A DNA stretch of 12,251 nt from the NCBI GenBank assembly GCA_030849075.1, contig JASAOO010003253.1, forward strand, positions 20,001 through 32,251. Reading direction: 5' to 3'. The notes below the pieces were generated by a model. It was not told the DNA's origin, did not search any database, and saw only the letters and a program-made list of their open reading frames with translations. The stretch comes from Zelonia costaricensis (taxonomy: Eukaryota > Euglenozoa > Kinetoplastea > Trypanosomatida > Trypanosomatidae). Made by a program: the position numbers and the translations under genes. Below, one piece after another: positions 1 through 6,080 of the stretch. Every line of letters begins with the position of its first letter. Position 1 is the first letter of the stretch.

Positions 1-94
1 GCACTGCGGCGTCACTTGTAGCCACCGGGCGATGCAGTAGCTCGAAGCAAAAGTGCCAGACGAGGCGAAACCACTCACCGCTGTCTCGGACACG

Positions 95-96
95 CT
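95..96 (-). promoter_or_regulatory. Candidate spliced-leader acceptor for a gene off the left edge
   Basis: Read on the minus strand, a C/T-rich tract (about 133 to 97) ends in CTGTCAG. No other AG dinucleotide occurs on that strand from 146 down to 97, so this is the first AG after the tract, which is the usual choice of the trypanosomatid trans-splicing machinery. The gene it would serve is outside the window, so this rests on pattern only. Confidence 0.35.
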
Positions 97-261
97 GACA
101 GAGTGGGGGAGAAATGGGGACGGAGGAGGGGACGCATGTGTGCCACCTGCGCCGTGGTCCGGCTTGCTCGTCGCAGTCGGTGGCTCACGGCTACACGATG
201 TCGCTGATGGCGACACCGCACAAGTCTTCGCATCCTCGGTTGCATGCGAGTGTTTGCATGT

Positions 262-286
262 ATGTGTGTATGTGTGTGTGTGTGTG
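262..286. repeat. (TG)n microsatellite, interrupted
   Basis: A TG repeat with two TA interruptions on the plus strand, read as CA in the presumed transcript. It is complementary to the CA tract at 391-421, about 105 bases away. Confidence 0.9.
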
Positions 287-386
287 GATAAAACAAAAAG
301 GGGGTAGGGGACGGCCAATTGTAAGACCACTTTCAGCGGTCAACAAACCCCCTCCCCAAAGAGGAAGATTCACTCACCAACATCGA

Positions 387-390
<4 letters not shown>

Positions 391-421
<31 letters not shown>
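391..421. repeat. (CA)15 microsatellite
   Basis: An uninterrupted CA repeat on the plus strand, read as UG in the presumed glutaredoxin 3' UTR. Its length is probably polymorphic. Together with 262-286 it forms an inverted dinucleotide pair. Confidence 0.95.
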
Positions 422-523
422 CGCGCTTCACACGTCACCCACCCCCCCTCCTCCCCGTACCCCGCTCCGCGAGAGAGACACAGAGGGAAGAAAGCGGTGG
501 ACGCGTTAGGTGCCAAGCCTACC

Positions 524-847
524 TCACCGCTTCTCGAGGGTCTCGGAGAGCTGGCCCTTGTGGTACATGGCGATAAGATCGTCATAGCCGCCAAGGTACT
601 TGCCGTTGAGAAATACCTGTGGAACCGTGTGCACCCCGGTGCGGGCGACCACCTCCTGGAAGACCTCCCGCCCGTTCGGGATGATATCGATCTCAAGAGA
701 AACGAACCGGTGCTTCAGCTCAATCAGCAGCATCTTGAGCTTCGTGCAGAACTGGCAGTACGTGGCGGAGATGAGGACGATGCGGTTGCGCCGCAGCATC
801 GAGTCCAGAAACTGCGGTGCGCGGGCGGGATCGAGTGCCTGATTCAT
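524..847 (-). CDS. Dithiol glutaredoxin (2-Cys, CQFC active site)
   Basis: A 107-aa protein that is essentially a single glutaredoxin domain, the normal size for the family. Visible hallmarks are the redox motif C31-Q-F-C34 after a beta strand (IVLISAT), the TVP motif at 74-76 carrying the cis-proline that contacts the thiol substrate, and a GGYDD motif at 86-90 that in the family binds the glutathione moiety. Glutaredoxins reduce disulfides and glutathione mixed disulfides; in trypanosomatids they are linked to trypanothione. Two cysteines in the motif make this a dithiol enzyme rather than a CGFS monothiol type. From memory, African trypanosomes have one dithiol glutaredoxin with CPYC and a second, mitochondrial one with CQFC, so this may be the orthologue of the second. 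The N-terminal 20 residues are only weakly presequence-like. The ATG at 847 is chosen; the open frame extends nine bases further to a GTG, which is not a usual start here. Confidence 0.93.
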   Translation of the reverse strand: MNQALDPARAPQFLDSMLRRNRIVLISATYCQFCTKLKMLLIELKHRFVSLEIDIIPNGREVFQEVVARTGVHTVPQVFLNGKYLGGYDDLIAMYHKGQLSETLEKR

Positions 848-859
848 GATGAGCACGTG

Positions 860-861
860 CT
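860..861 (-). promoter_or_regulatory. Candidate spliced-leader acceptor for the glutaredoxin gene
   Basis: On the minus strand, CTCTTTTAG lies 12 bases before the glutaredoxin ATG. No other AG occurs on that strand from 1006 down to 862, a 145-base AG-free zone. That zone contains a C-rich and then CTAT/CT-rich pyrimidine tract (about 960 to 924) and a CA-rich run. This fits first-AG trans-splicing and predicts an unusually short leader of 12 nt after the spliced leader. Confidence 0.6.
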
Positions 862-1401
862 AAAAGAGTGTCGTGTGCGTGTGTGTGTGTATATGTGGGT
901 GCGAAGGGATTGCAGATCAGCCGAAAGCAGATAGATAGATGGAGTGGGGGGAGCCCAGGTCAAGTCGTGCGTGTGGGTGCCACACGGAAGGCCATGTCGA
1001 TGCACCCTCCCCGTTCGTGTGGGGCGAAGGGGGCAAAGGAAAACACACAGGGAGGCGGTGGCGCCTTTCTGCATAAGGTGGGGCGGCGCGAGAGGCCCCT
1101 CTCGCACCAACGCATCCTCACAGACGCTCACAGGCGGCGGCCGTAGCTTCTGTGAAGGGGTGCATATGTCAACACCAGGTCCTTTTCATTTTACTTGTAA
1201 GCGGCGTTTGCCGTCCTTTAAGAGCTTACCAGTGAAGATGATGATGTGCGTGGAGGTGGGGTGAAGCTAAAGTGCGCGCGCACGCTGGGAGGGGGAGGGA
1301 CGAGCTCGGGCTCGACACAGCGGTCAGACACCCCCACGCGAAGGAAAAGAAAGATGACAGTGAAGAGGAAAGGGAAGTCGCTAAGGAGAGGCGCCGTGTG
1401 G
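862..1401 (-). other. Intergenic region and presumed 3' UTR of the 750-aa gene
   Basis: About 540 bases between two minus-strand genes. No supported coding sequence is seen. It contains the pyrimidine tract and AG-free zone for the glutaredoxin acceptor (862-1006). Further right is ordinary GC-rich sequence with a short pyrimidine-rich stretch (minus strand) around 1340-1385. The poly(A) site of the 750-aa gene should lie in this interval but has no recognisable consensus. Confidence 0.6.
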
Positions 1402-3654
1402 TCAGTCCGCGACATCATACAGGTACTCGGACGCCGCGGACGACGAGTCGGACATGTCAAGGCTGAATTCCTCAGCCAGCGTGTCGTGCACCTGCGTGAA
1501 GCCGAGCGCGGGGCTGTCGGAGGGCATGAAGCTACCGCCTGGCACGCCCCCGCTCCCCCACGGCGTGCGCCGCTGCGGCAGCACTGGCGAGGTGAGCGGA
1601 CCCAGCCGGCCACTCGAGCTCGCCGATGCGGTTGCCTCTGCGGCGGCGGGCTGCTTGGTGGGGCTGGCCTTGCTGCCGCCGCGCGGCACCTCGGCGTGCG
1701 CGACCGCGCTGCTGCGATGGCTGAAGGCAACGGTGGGCGACGCGTCCCGCGGCAGCGCGACGGGCGAGCTCAACGGCGGCGTGGCGGGCTGCACGCGTGG
1801 CGGAGAGGGTGCGCGTACCGGGGATGTTGATGTATCACGAGACGCGGCAACACCGGCAACACTGGCCGTGGATGCCGGGTCGGTCTTGCCAGACTTGCGC
1901 GCGGGCACGTCCTGGGCGGCGGCGGCTCCGCTGGGAGGCGTGGGGGCCTCGCTGATGCGCGTCGTGCCTCGCCGCGAGGCTTTCGTGCGGTGCGGCGTCA
2001 GCGGCGGTGACCGCGTGGTCCCCTCCGCCGTGAGCCGCTTGGTCTGCGTGTGTGGCAGCGCGTTGTCCGGCGGCGGGGCGATCAGCGGCTCCTCCACGGT
2101 GCCGTCCGTCGCCACCGCCGTCGCGCTGTGTTGACGGTTTCGCCGTGCGGTGGTGGCGCTCGCGCAGTCAGGCGCGTCGCCGTTGAGTTTGTCGCCTGTG
2201 TCCTGCACCGGCGTGGCACGCGTGCGTTGCAGCACGGGTGGGGCTGCTGCGTCTGTTACGTGGTCAAGCTGAGCAAGCACCTCCGAACCGCTTCCCCGCG
2301 CACGCTCGCGCAGCCGACGCACCGATCCCTCCTGTGCATCCCCCACCGGCGCACCCGCTGCTGAGGCGGACTCCCTCGCGAGTGCAAGATGCTGACCCGC
2401 CGGCTCAGCATCACCATTGCGCTCCTGCACTGCACCGGCTTCGTCGCACCTGACCCTCGCTTTCATGTGCGTGTGCTCGGCCTCGCGGTGCCTCTTGCGG
2501 CGCGCTGGCGCCACCAGAGGCGCCTCCTCGGCTTCCGCGCTGGTGATGGCTGGCGCCGGTGCTGCGGCGACGGGGGGCTCCGCAAGAGGTGCCTCCTCCC
2601 CCGCGCGCGGCACCGTGGCATCGACGTGCACCTTCTCGGTCTTGCGGTGCTTGCGGCGCACAGGCGCCACCAGAGGCGCCTCCTCGACTTCCGTGATCGC
2701 GCTGGAAACCGTCGGCGTGGAGGCTGGAGGTGCGGGAGGCATGAAGAGCTCTGCCAGCGTGGCCTCCACGTCGCCGACGATGTCGTCCGTCTTGGCCGCT
2801 GGCGCCTCGGCAGCGGCTGCGCTGAGTGCGGCAGCCCCCCCGTCTCTCCGCTCCGCCCGTGCGACCTCCTCGCTCGCGCCGGCACGGCCGTCGCGCTCCG
2901 CCGAGACTGCGGTCGCCGCTGCTGCTGCTGCTGCTGCTGTGTGCGTCATCGATCCAGCTGACGTGGCTTCGAGCGGCACTACCGCTGCAGGCCCTTCCGC
3001 AGGGGCGGCTGTGGCCTCCCTCCCTGCGGCGGCATCGATCGCAGAAATCGCCGCCGCTGTCGAGCGCAGGGCTGCCGCCGCCCCCCGGTGCGACCGCGAG
3101 CTGCGATCAGACCTGCTTTCCGCAGTCGCCGCGGAGGCCGGCGAGACCTCGAGTGCCGGGGGCGGCGTGGACGAGCTCAATACCGGCGGTGCTGCCGCGG
3201 CTGCAGGCGCTACCGCTAGCGCTGCCGCGGTTGCTGTCCGCCGCGTCGAAGCGGAGGTGCGTCTCCTCGTCTGCATGACCCAGTAGTGTCGGTCTGGCTT
3301 CACGTGGTAGCACCCCTCTGGCAGCCCATCGGACGGGCACACCCGATACACACTCTCGCGCCGTTCTTCGGCGCCTTCCACAGAGCCCGTGGCGCGGCTG
3401 CCTTGAGTGGTGTCGACGTTTGAGTTCCGCTGAGGGTTGTGGTCGCCTTCGCTTCCATTGGCGTCGGTGTTCTGAGTGGGCTGCGGCTTCACCTTGAGCT
3501 TGCGCTTCTCGGCGAGGCAGTAGTGCCCGTCGCCGCCGAGCAGCACGCGCAGGTTCACGACGCCGGTCGTCAGCGCCGGGCGGCCGCAGAAGAGGATGCG
3601 CACGTGCGCGGCGCGGGCGTTTGCCGCTGCGGTACCTCGATTGGGTTCTGCCAT
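1402..3654 (-). CDS. Hypothetical low-complexity protein with EEAPL repeats and basic clusters
   Basis: A 750-aa protein of no recognised family. Residues 15-57 and 100-132 look folded (for example VRILFCGRPALTTGVVNLRV) and each holds a D-x-HY element followed by a basic stretch. They are separated by a polar low-complexity insert (about 58-98). From 135 to 715 it is Ala/Pro/Ser/Thr-rich and probably disordered, with an alanine tract at 240-247. EEAPL occurs at 324, 353 and 376, and EEPLIAP at 521; the copies at 324 and 376 are each followed by VAP and a basic cluster (333-341 and 385-390) that could act as nuclear localisation signals. The C-terminus (723-750) is acidic and serine-rich. The ATG at 3654 is preferred because the first AG after two different pyrimidine tracts lies just upstream; the open frame continues 64 codons further only through GTG and pyrimidine-encoded sequence. 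Nuclear or scaffold function is inference only. Confidence 0.82.
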   Translation of the reverse strand: MAEPNRGTAAANARAAHVRILFCGRPALTTGVVNLRVLLGGDGHYCLAEKRKLKVKPQPTQNTDANGSEGDHNPQRNSNVDTTQGSRATGSVEGAEERRESVYRVCPSDGLPEGCYHVKPDRHYWVMQTRRRTSASTRRTATAAALAVAPAAAAAPPVLSSSTPPPALEVSPASAATAESRSDRSSRSHRGAAAALRSTAAAISAIDAAAGREATAAPAEGPAAVVPLEATSAGSMTHTAAAAAAAATAVSAERDGRAGASEEVARAERRDGGAAALSAAAAEAPAAKTDDIVGDVEATLAELFMPPAPPASTPTVSSAITEVEEAPLVAPVRRKHRKTEKVHVDATVPRAGEEAPLAEPPVAAAPAPAITSAEAEEAPLVAPARRKRHREAEHTHMKARVRCDEAGAVQERNGDAEPAGQHLALARESASAAGAPVGDAQEGSVRRLRERARGSGSEVLAQLDHVTDAAAPPVLQRTRATPVQDTGDKLNGDAPDCASATTARRNRQHSATAVATDGTVEEPLIAPPPDNALPHTQTKRLTAEGTTRSPPLTPHRTKASRRGTTRISEAPTPPSGAAAAQDVPARKSGKTDPASTASVAGVAASRDTSTSPVRAPSPPRVQPATPPLSSPVALPRDASPTVAFSHRSSAVAHAEVPRGGSKASPTKQPAAAEATASASSSGRLGPLTSPVLPQRRTPWGSGGVPGGSFMPSDSPALGFTQVHDTLAEEFSLDMSDSSSAASEYLYDVAD
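2452..2700 (-). repeat. Internal duplicated coding unit (EEAPLVAP-RRK repeat)
   Basis: Residues 319-348 and 369-401 of the 750-aa protein are two copies of one unit: AIT, acidic residues, EEAPLVAP, then RRK and a second basic run, then a His/Val segment. The DNA copies include an identical stretch (GGCGCCACCAGAGGCG on the plus strand) 156 bases apart, which is exactly 52 codons, so the unit arose by in-frame tandem duplication. Confidence 0.8.
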
Positions 3655-3662
3655 GCGTTGAG

Positions 3663-3664
3663 CT
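3663..3664 (-). promoter_or_regulatory. Proximal candidate splice acceptor for the 750-aa gene
   Basis: On the minus strand a strong pyrimidine tract (about 3692 to 3665, T-rich then seven Cs) ends in CAG, 8 bases before the ATG at 3654. It is the strongest tract near the gene but would leave a very short leader. It may be an alternative to the acceptor at 3761-3762. Confidence 0.45.
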
Positions 3665-3760
3665 GGGGGGGAGGGGAAAAAAGGAAAGGGGACGAGAACC
3701 AAGAGGTGCGTGCCTCTGTGCTCGTGCGTGTGCAGTTTTGGTGGCAGCCGGGTGCCCTCT

Positions 3761-3762
3761 CT
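3761..3762 (-). promoter_or_regulatory. Distal candidate splice acceptor for the 750-aa gene
   Basis: On the minus strand a TC-rich tract (about 3802 to 3765, TCTCTTCTCTTCTCC then T-rich) ends in GCATAG. It would give a leader of 106 nt, a more typical length. Both this and 3663-3664 are plausible. Confidence 0.45.
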
Positions 3763-3852
3763 ATGCAAACGAAAAAGCAAAGGTGGAGAAGAGAAGAGAC
3801 GAGTATGGGAGGAACACGTGATATCCAGTGCCTGAGTCTCTCTCACTCCCTC

Positions 3853-3867
3853 TGTGTGTGTGTGTGT
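3853..3867. repeat. Short (TG)n microsatellite
   Basis: A TG repeat of about seven units on the plus strand, read as CA in the presumed transcript. It lies upstream of both candidate acceptors of the 750-aa gene. Confidence 0.85.
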
Positions 3868-4012
3868 TAGCCTTACTAGGGAGATGGGAGGCTGTAGTGG
3901 TACAACAAAGTGAGTTGAGTTGCGCTCCTGTCACGGTCGCGAAGACAAAGGCACACTGAGCTTGTACGCGCGAGGTGTGGCCTCTTAACGCAGCAGCTGA
4001 TATGGGGTGGGC

Positions 4013-4027
4013 GGGGGGGGGGGGGGG
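4013..4027. repeat. Homopolymer run of 15 G
   Basis: Fifteen consecutive G on the plus strand (C in the transcript sense), next to GGGG and GGGCG. The DNA could form a G-quadruplex on the plus strand. On the minus strand it is also a strong pyrimidine tract, followed by CAG at about 4000, which could be a further upstream acceptor. The exact length is uncertain because such runs are prone to sequencing error. Confidence 0.85.
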
Positions 4028-4221
4028 AATGGTGAAGGCGTGCGCATCGGAGTGATGGTGCTGTGAGGTTTCTGAGGGCTTTGGCGGTGCAGTGCGGTGC
4101 CACCGCATCTGACGGCTGTGCAGTGTACACAAAAAAAGGCCAACCGTGTGAGAGCGGAGTTAAGGTGATCACGGGGCAGCTTTTCCCCACGCACCGCGCA
4201 CCACCTTAGTGTGGGTTCCGC

Positions 4222-4662
4222 CTGTTCTCTTCTTTTTCAATTCTAGCGTTGCTCTTTCAAAGTAAAGCGTGTGCGCAACGTTCACGGCAGCACGTCTGCT
4301 ACGCATCAGCACGAGGGTGCTCGTCTCGCAAGAGCAAGGAGATGGCAACGTCAGAGTCAAGTAGGCCACACTCCCACAGCACCGCTCAGCGAGACCCTGC
4401 TGTACGCAAGACGCCTCGCTTCCTTTCTCTTTCCACTCCGGCATCGATCTGGGCCACCCTCTCACTACTCCTTTCCCCCAATCAGCCACACTGAGAAGAA
4501 GTAGATCCATCGCAGTGGCCGCCATCGAGCCACCCCGCGAGGGGAGGCCAGACAGTCGGCACGTCAGCCGTTTTGTTAGGAGTTGAGTTCGTTGAGTGTC
4601 ATCACACAGGAGAGAGGGAGGGAGAGGGGGGCAGGGGGCAGGGGCAGGTTTGAGGCCCTCAG
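4222..4662 (-). mobile_element. SIDER-like degenerate retroposon, copy A
   Basis: On the minus strand this unit begins with CTGAGGGCCTCAAACC, passes through a conserved core (to about 4481), then diverges and ends in an A-rich stretch (TTGAAAAAGAAGAGAAC, about 4241 to 4225). That would fit a decayed poly(A) tail. Its length of about 440 bases, its place in a 3' UTR, its minus orientation matching the gene, and a core containing GATGGATCTACTTCTTC, which I recall as common in Leishmania SIDER2 elements, support the call. SIDER2 elements are non-autonomous and are known to promote mRNA turnover. Boundaries are estimates. Confidence 0.6.
4481..4662. repeat. Direct repeat core, copy A (pairs with 5040-5214)
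   Basis: Nearly identical to 5040-5214. From 4481 to 4620 the only differences are two substitutions and one extra C in the other copy. The last part differs by a G-rich length change (GGGGCAGGG repeat). The two copies are offset by 559-560 bases in the same orientation. Confidence 0.95.
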
Positions 4663-4674
4663 AGCCTTCGGATA

Positions 4675-5214
4675 GTGCAGTAGGGAAGCGGCGGCATGCC
4701 TCGAGAGCTGCGAGTCACCAGCAGCGCCGGTTCACGATAAGCGCAGCTTGACAACATGTCCGACAGCACACATGTGAGCTCAGCTAGTCGTTTCTTGGGT
4801 GCATCGAGCGCGAGTGCACGCACGCCTCTAGCGCGCAAAGAGGGCCGGACGGCGCATCGGTTCTACAGCAGCGCAGAGAGGCACTCGCTACAGCACCGCT
4901 CCACTCTTGGTGACGTGCACCCCTCCGTGCACGACGGCAACCACGCAGTTCTCACAGTACCGTATACGCGCACTACGCAAGCGCACCAGCCGCGCTGCCC
5001 CGTTCCTTCAGATACCCTGGCGCTCATCTCGTCTCTCCGATCAGCCACACTGAGAAGAAGTAGATCCATCGCAGTGACCGCCGTCGAGCCACCCCCGCGA
5101 GGGGAGGCCAGACAGTCGGCACGTCAGCCGTTTTGTTAGGAGTTGAGTTCGTTGAGTGTCATCACACAGGAGAGAGGGAGGGAGAGAGGGCAGGGGCAGG
5201 TTTGAGGCCTTCAG
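4675..5214 (-). mobile_element. SIDER-like degenerate retroposon, copy B
   Basis: The second unit lies immediately upstream in transcript sense. It starts with CTGAAGGCCTCAAACC at 5214, has the same core down to 5040, and then has a divergent body of about 365 bases. Both bodies keep GAGCGGTGCTGT at a similar place, so the homology extends weakly beyond the core. The length of about 540 bases is close to the typical SIDER2 size. The left end merges with copy A and cannot be set precisely; homology to the right of 5214 is possible. Confidence 0.6.
5040..5214. repeat. Direct repeat core, copy B (pairs with 4481-4662)
   Basis: The second copy of the SIDER-like core, in the same orientation as the first. 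The match ends sharply at 5040 on the left; beyond that the two units share only scattered short words. Confidence 0.95.
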
Positions 5215-5860
5215 GAGGCGGAGCGGGTCTAGGAACGCATCGCAGCTGGAACCACCTCCGGGCGGCAGGGTGCCGTGTGGTCGGTGCCTGTGCACCGCCT
5301 CAACCGAACACACTTGCACATCTACGTAGACAGCCTGAACTGGCGTCTCAGGCCATTGAGGGGAGGAGGGAAGGAGGGGATGTACGAGGTGTGGTGTTTG
5401 TGTGTGTGTCTGTGTGCACAGGACATTAAGAACCCAGTGGGAGCCAACCGCGGTGGGTGTAGAGTGCGGCACTCAACAACGGGGAATGACAAGAGAAACA
5501 CAGAGGAGGGGAGGTTGAGGAGTGGTAGGCCCGAGTCATCGCACGGCCTCGCCTTTCTTTCCTTCTCTCGCTTTTTTTCTTCCATTGTGTCGATCTTCCG
5601 TTACCGGCAGCGTTCTCGTCGCGGCGTGCGTACAGCCCCCCCTCCCCCCTCACGTGTGGTGCGTGCAACACACGCATGTTGCGGCGGCACGTGGTGAAGC
5701 ATGCATGGCTGTGACCCCCCCCCCTCCTCCCACTCGTACGATGCGCCAGCACGGGGCGATGGCACACGGAGGGGCCCCGCCTGCTCGCACTCGAACCTGC
5801 GTCGTGGAGACGAGGCGTCGCCCCGCTGGGAGCTCCCCTTCGCTTCCCACGCGTCTGCGT

Positions 5861-5888
5861 GCGTGTGTGTGTGTGTGCGTGTGTGTGT
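5861..5888. repeat. (TG)n microsatellite with GC interruption
   Basis: A TG repeat interrupted by CG/GC steps on the plus strand, read as CA in the presumed 3' UTR of the 519-aa gene. Confidence 0.9.
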
Positions 5889-6080
5889 CACTGCGTTCCT
5901 TCTCTCTGTCCTTTCATTTCAGGTTGCCTTTGATGGTTGCCGCGGCCGCTTGTGGTGATCACGGGGTGTGCACAGCAACGGGCACGTGAGCTGTTTGCGC
6001 GAGGCGGCTGGCACCGGCGTCATCGAGAATAGATCCACCCACTCACCAACCCCCCCCACCCACTCGACCGCAGGCGGGAC

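Larger units (their letters stand above)
1..523 (-). other. Presumed 3' UTR and intergenic region downstream of the glutaredoxin gene
   Basis: No convincing coding sequence is seen. Open frames here are short and consist largely of Thr-His or Cys-Val runs translated from dinucleotide repeats. On the minus strand this should be the glutaredoxin 3' UTR, followed by the intergenic region before the next gene off the left edge. It contains a (CA)15 tract at 391-420 and a (TG)-rich tract at 262-286, which are complementary to each other. A pyrimidine-rich stretch on the minus strand (133 down to 97) ends in an AG. No ATG occurs on the minus strand between that AG and the left edge, so the next start codon would lie outside the window. 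Confidence 0.6.
3655..6080 (-). other. 2.4-kb intergenic region with SIDER-like repeats
   Basis: No convincing gene is seen on either strand. In transcription order (right to left) it should hold the 3' UTR of the 519-aa gene, including a TG/CA microsatellite at 5861-5888 and the two SIDER-like units (about 5214 to 4222). Then come a 15-base G run at 4013-4027, a short TG repeat at 3853-3867, and the pyrimidine tracts and acceptors of the 750-aa gene. Short frames containing MDLLLLSVAD on the minus strand come from the SIDER core, not from genes. Confidence 0.65.

Noticed and set aside
848..856. Three-residue extension of glutaredoxin
   Set aside because: It begins at GTG; the ATG at 847 follows directly and fits the family length.
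2417..3286. 289-codon plus-strand frame opposite the 750-aa gene
   Set aside because: It is an antisense shadow: alanine/serine-rich sequence created by GC-rich codons of the real gene. There is no acceptor on the plus strand.
3655..3846. N-terminal extension of the 750-aa protein by 64 residues
   Set aside because: It would start at GTG and pass through pyrimidine-tract DNA (FSSPPLLF, VPFPFFPSPP), and both good splice acceptors lie inside it.
4169..4525. 118-codon minus-strand frame with MDLLLLSVADWG, repeated at 4863-5069
   Set aside because: Both come from the SIDER-like core. Their downstream sequences diverge without keeping a protein, so they are repeat-derived.
5601..5891. Minus-strand frame of 96 codons starting with a Thr-His run
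   Set aside because: It is a translated microsatellite with no homology-like content.
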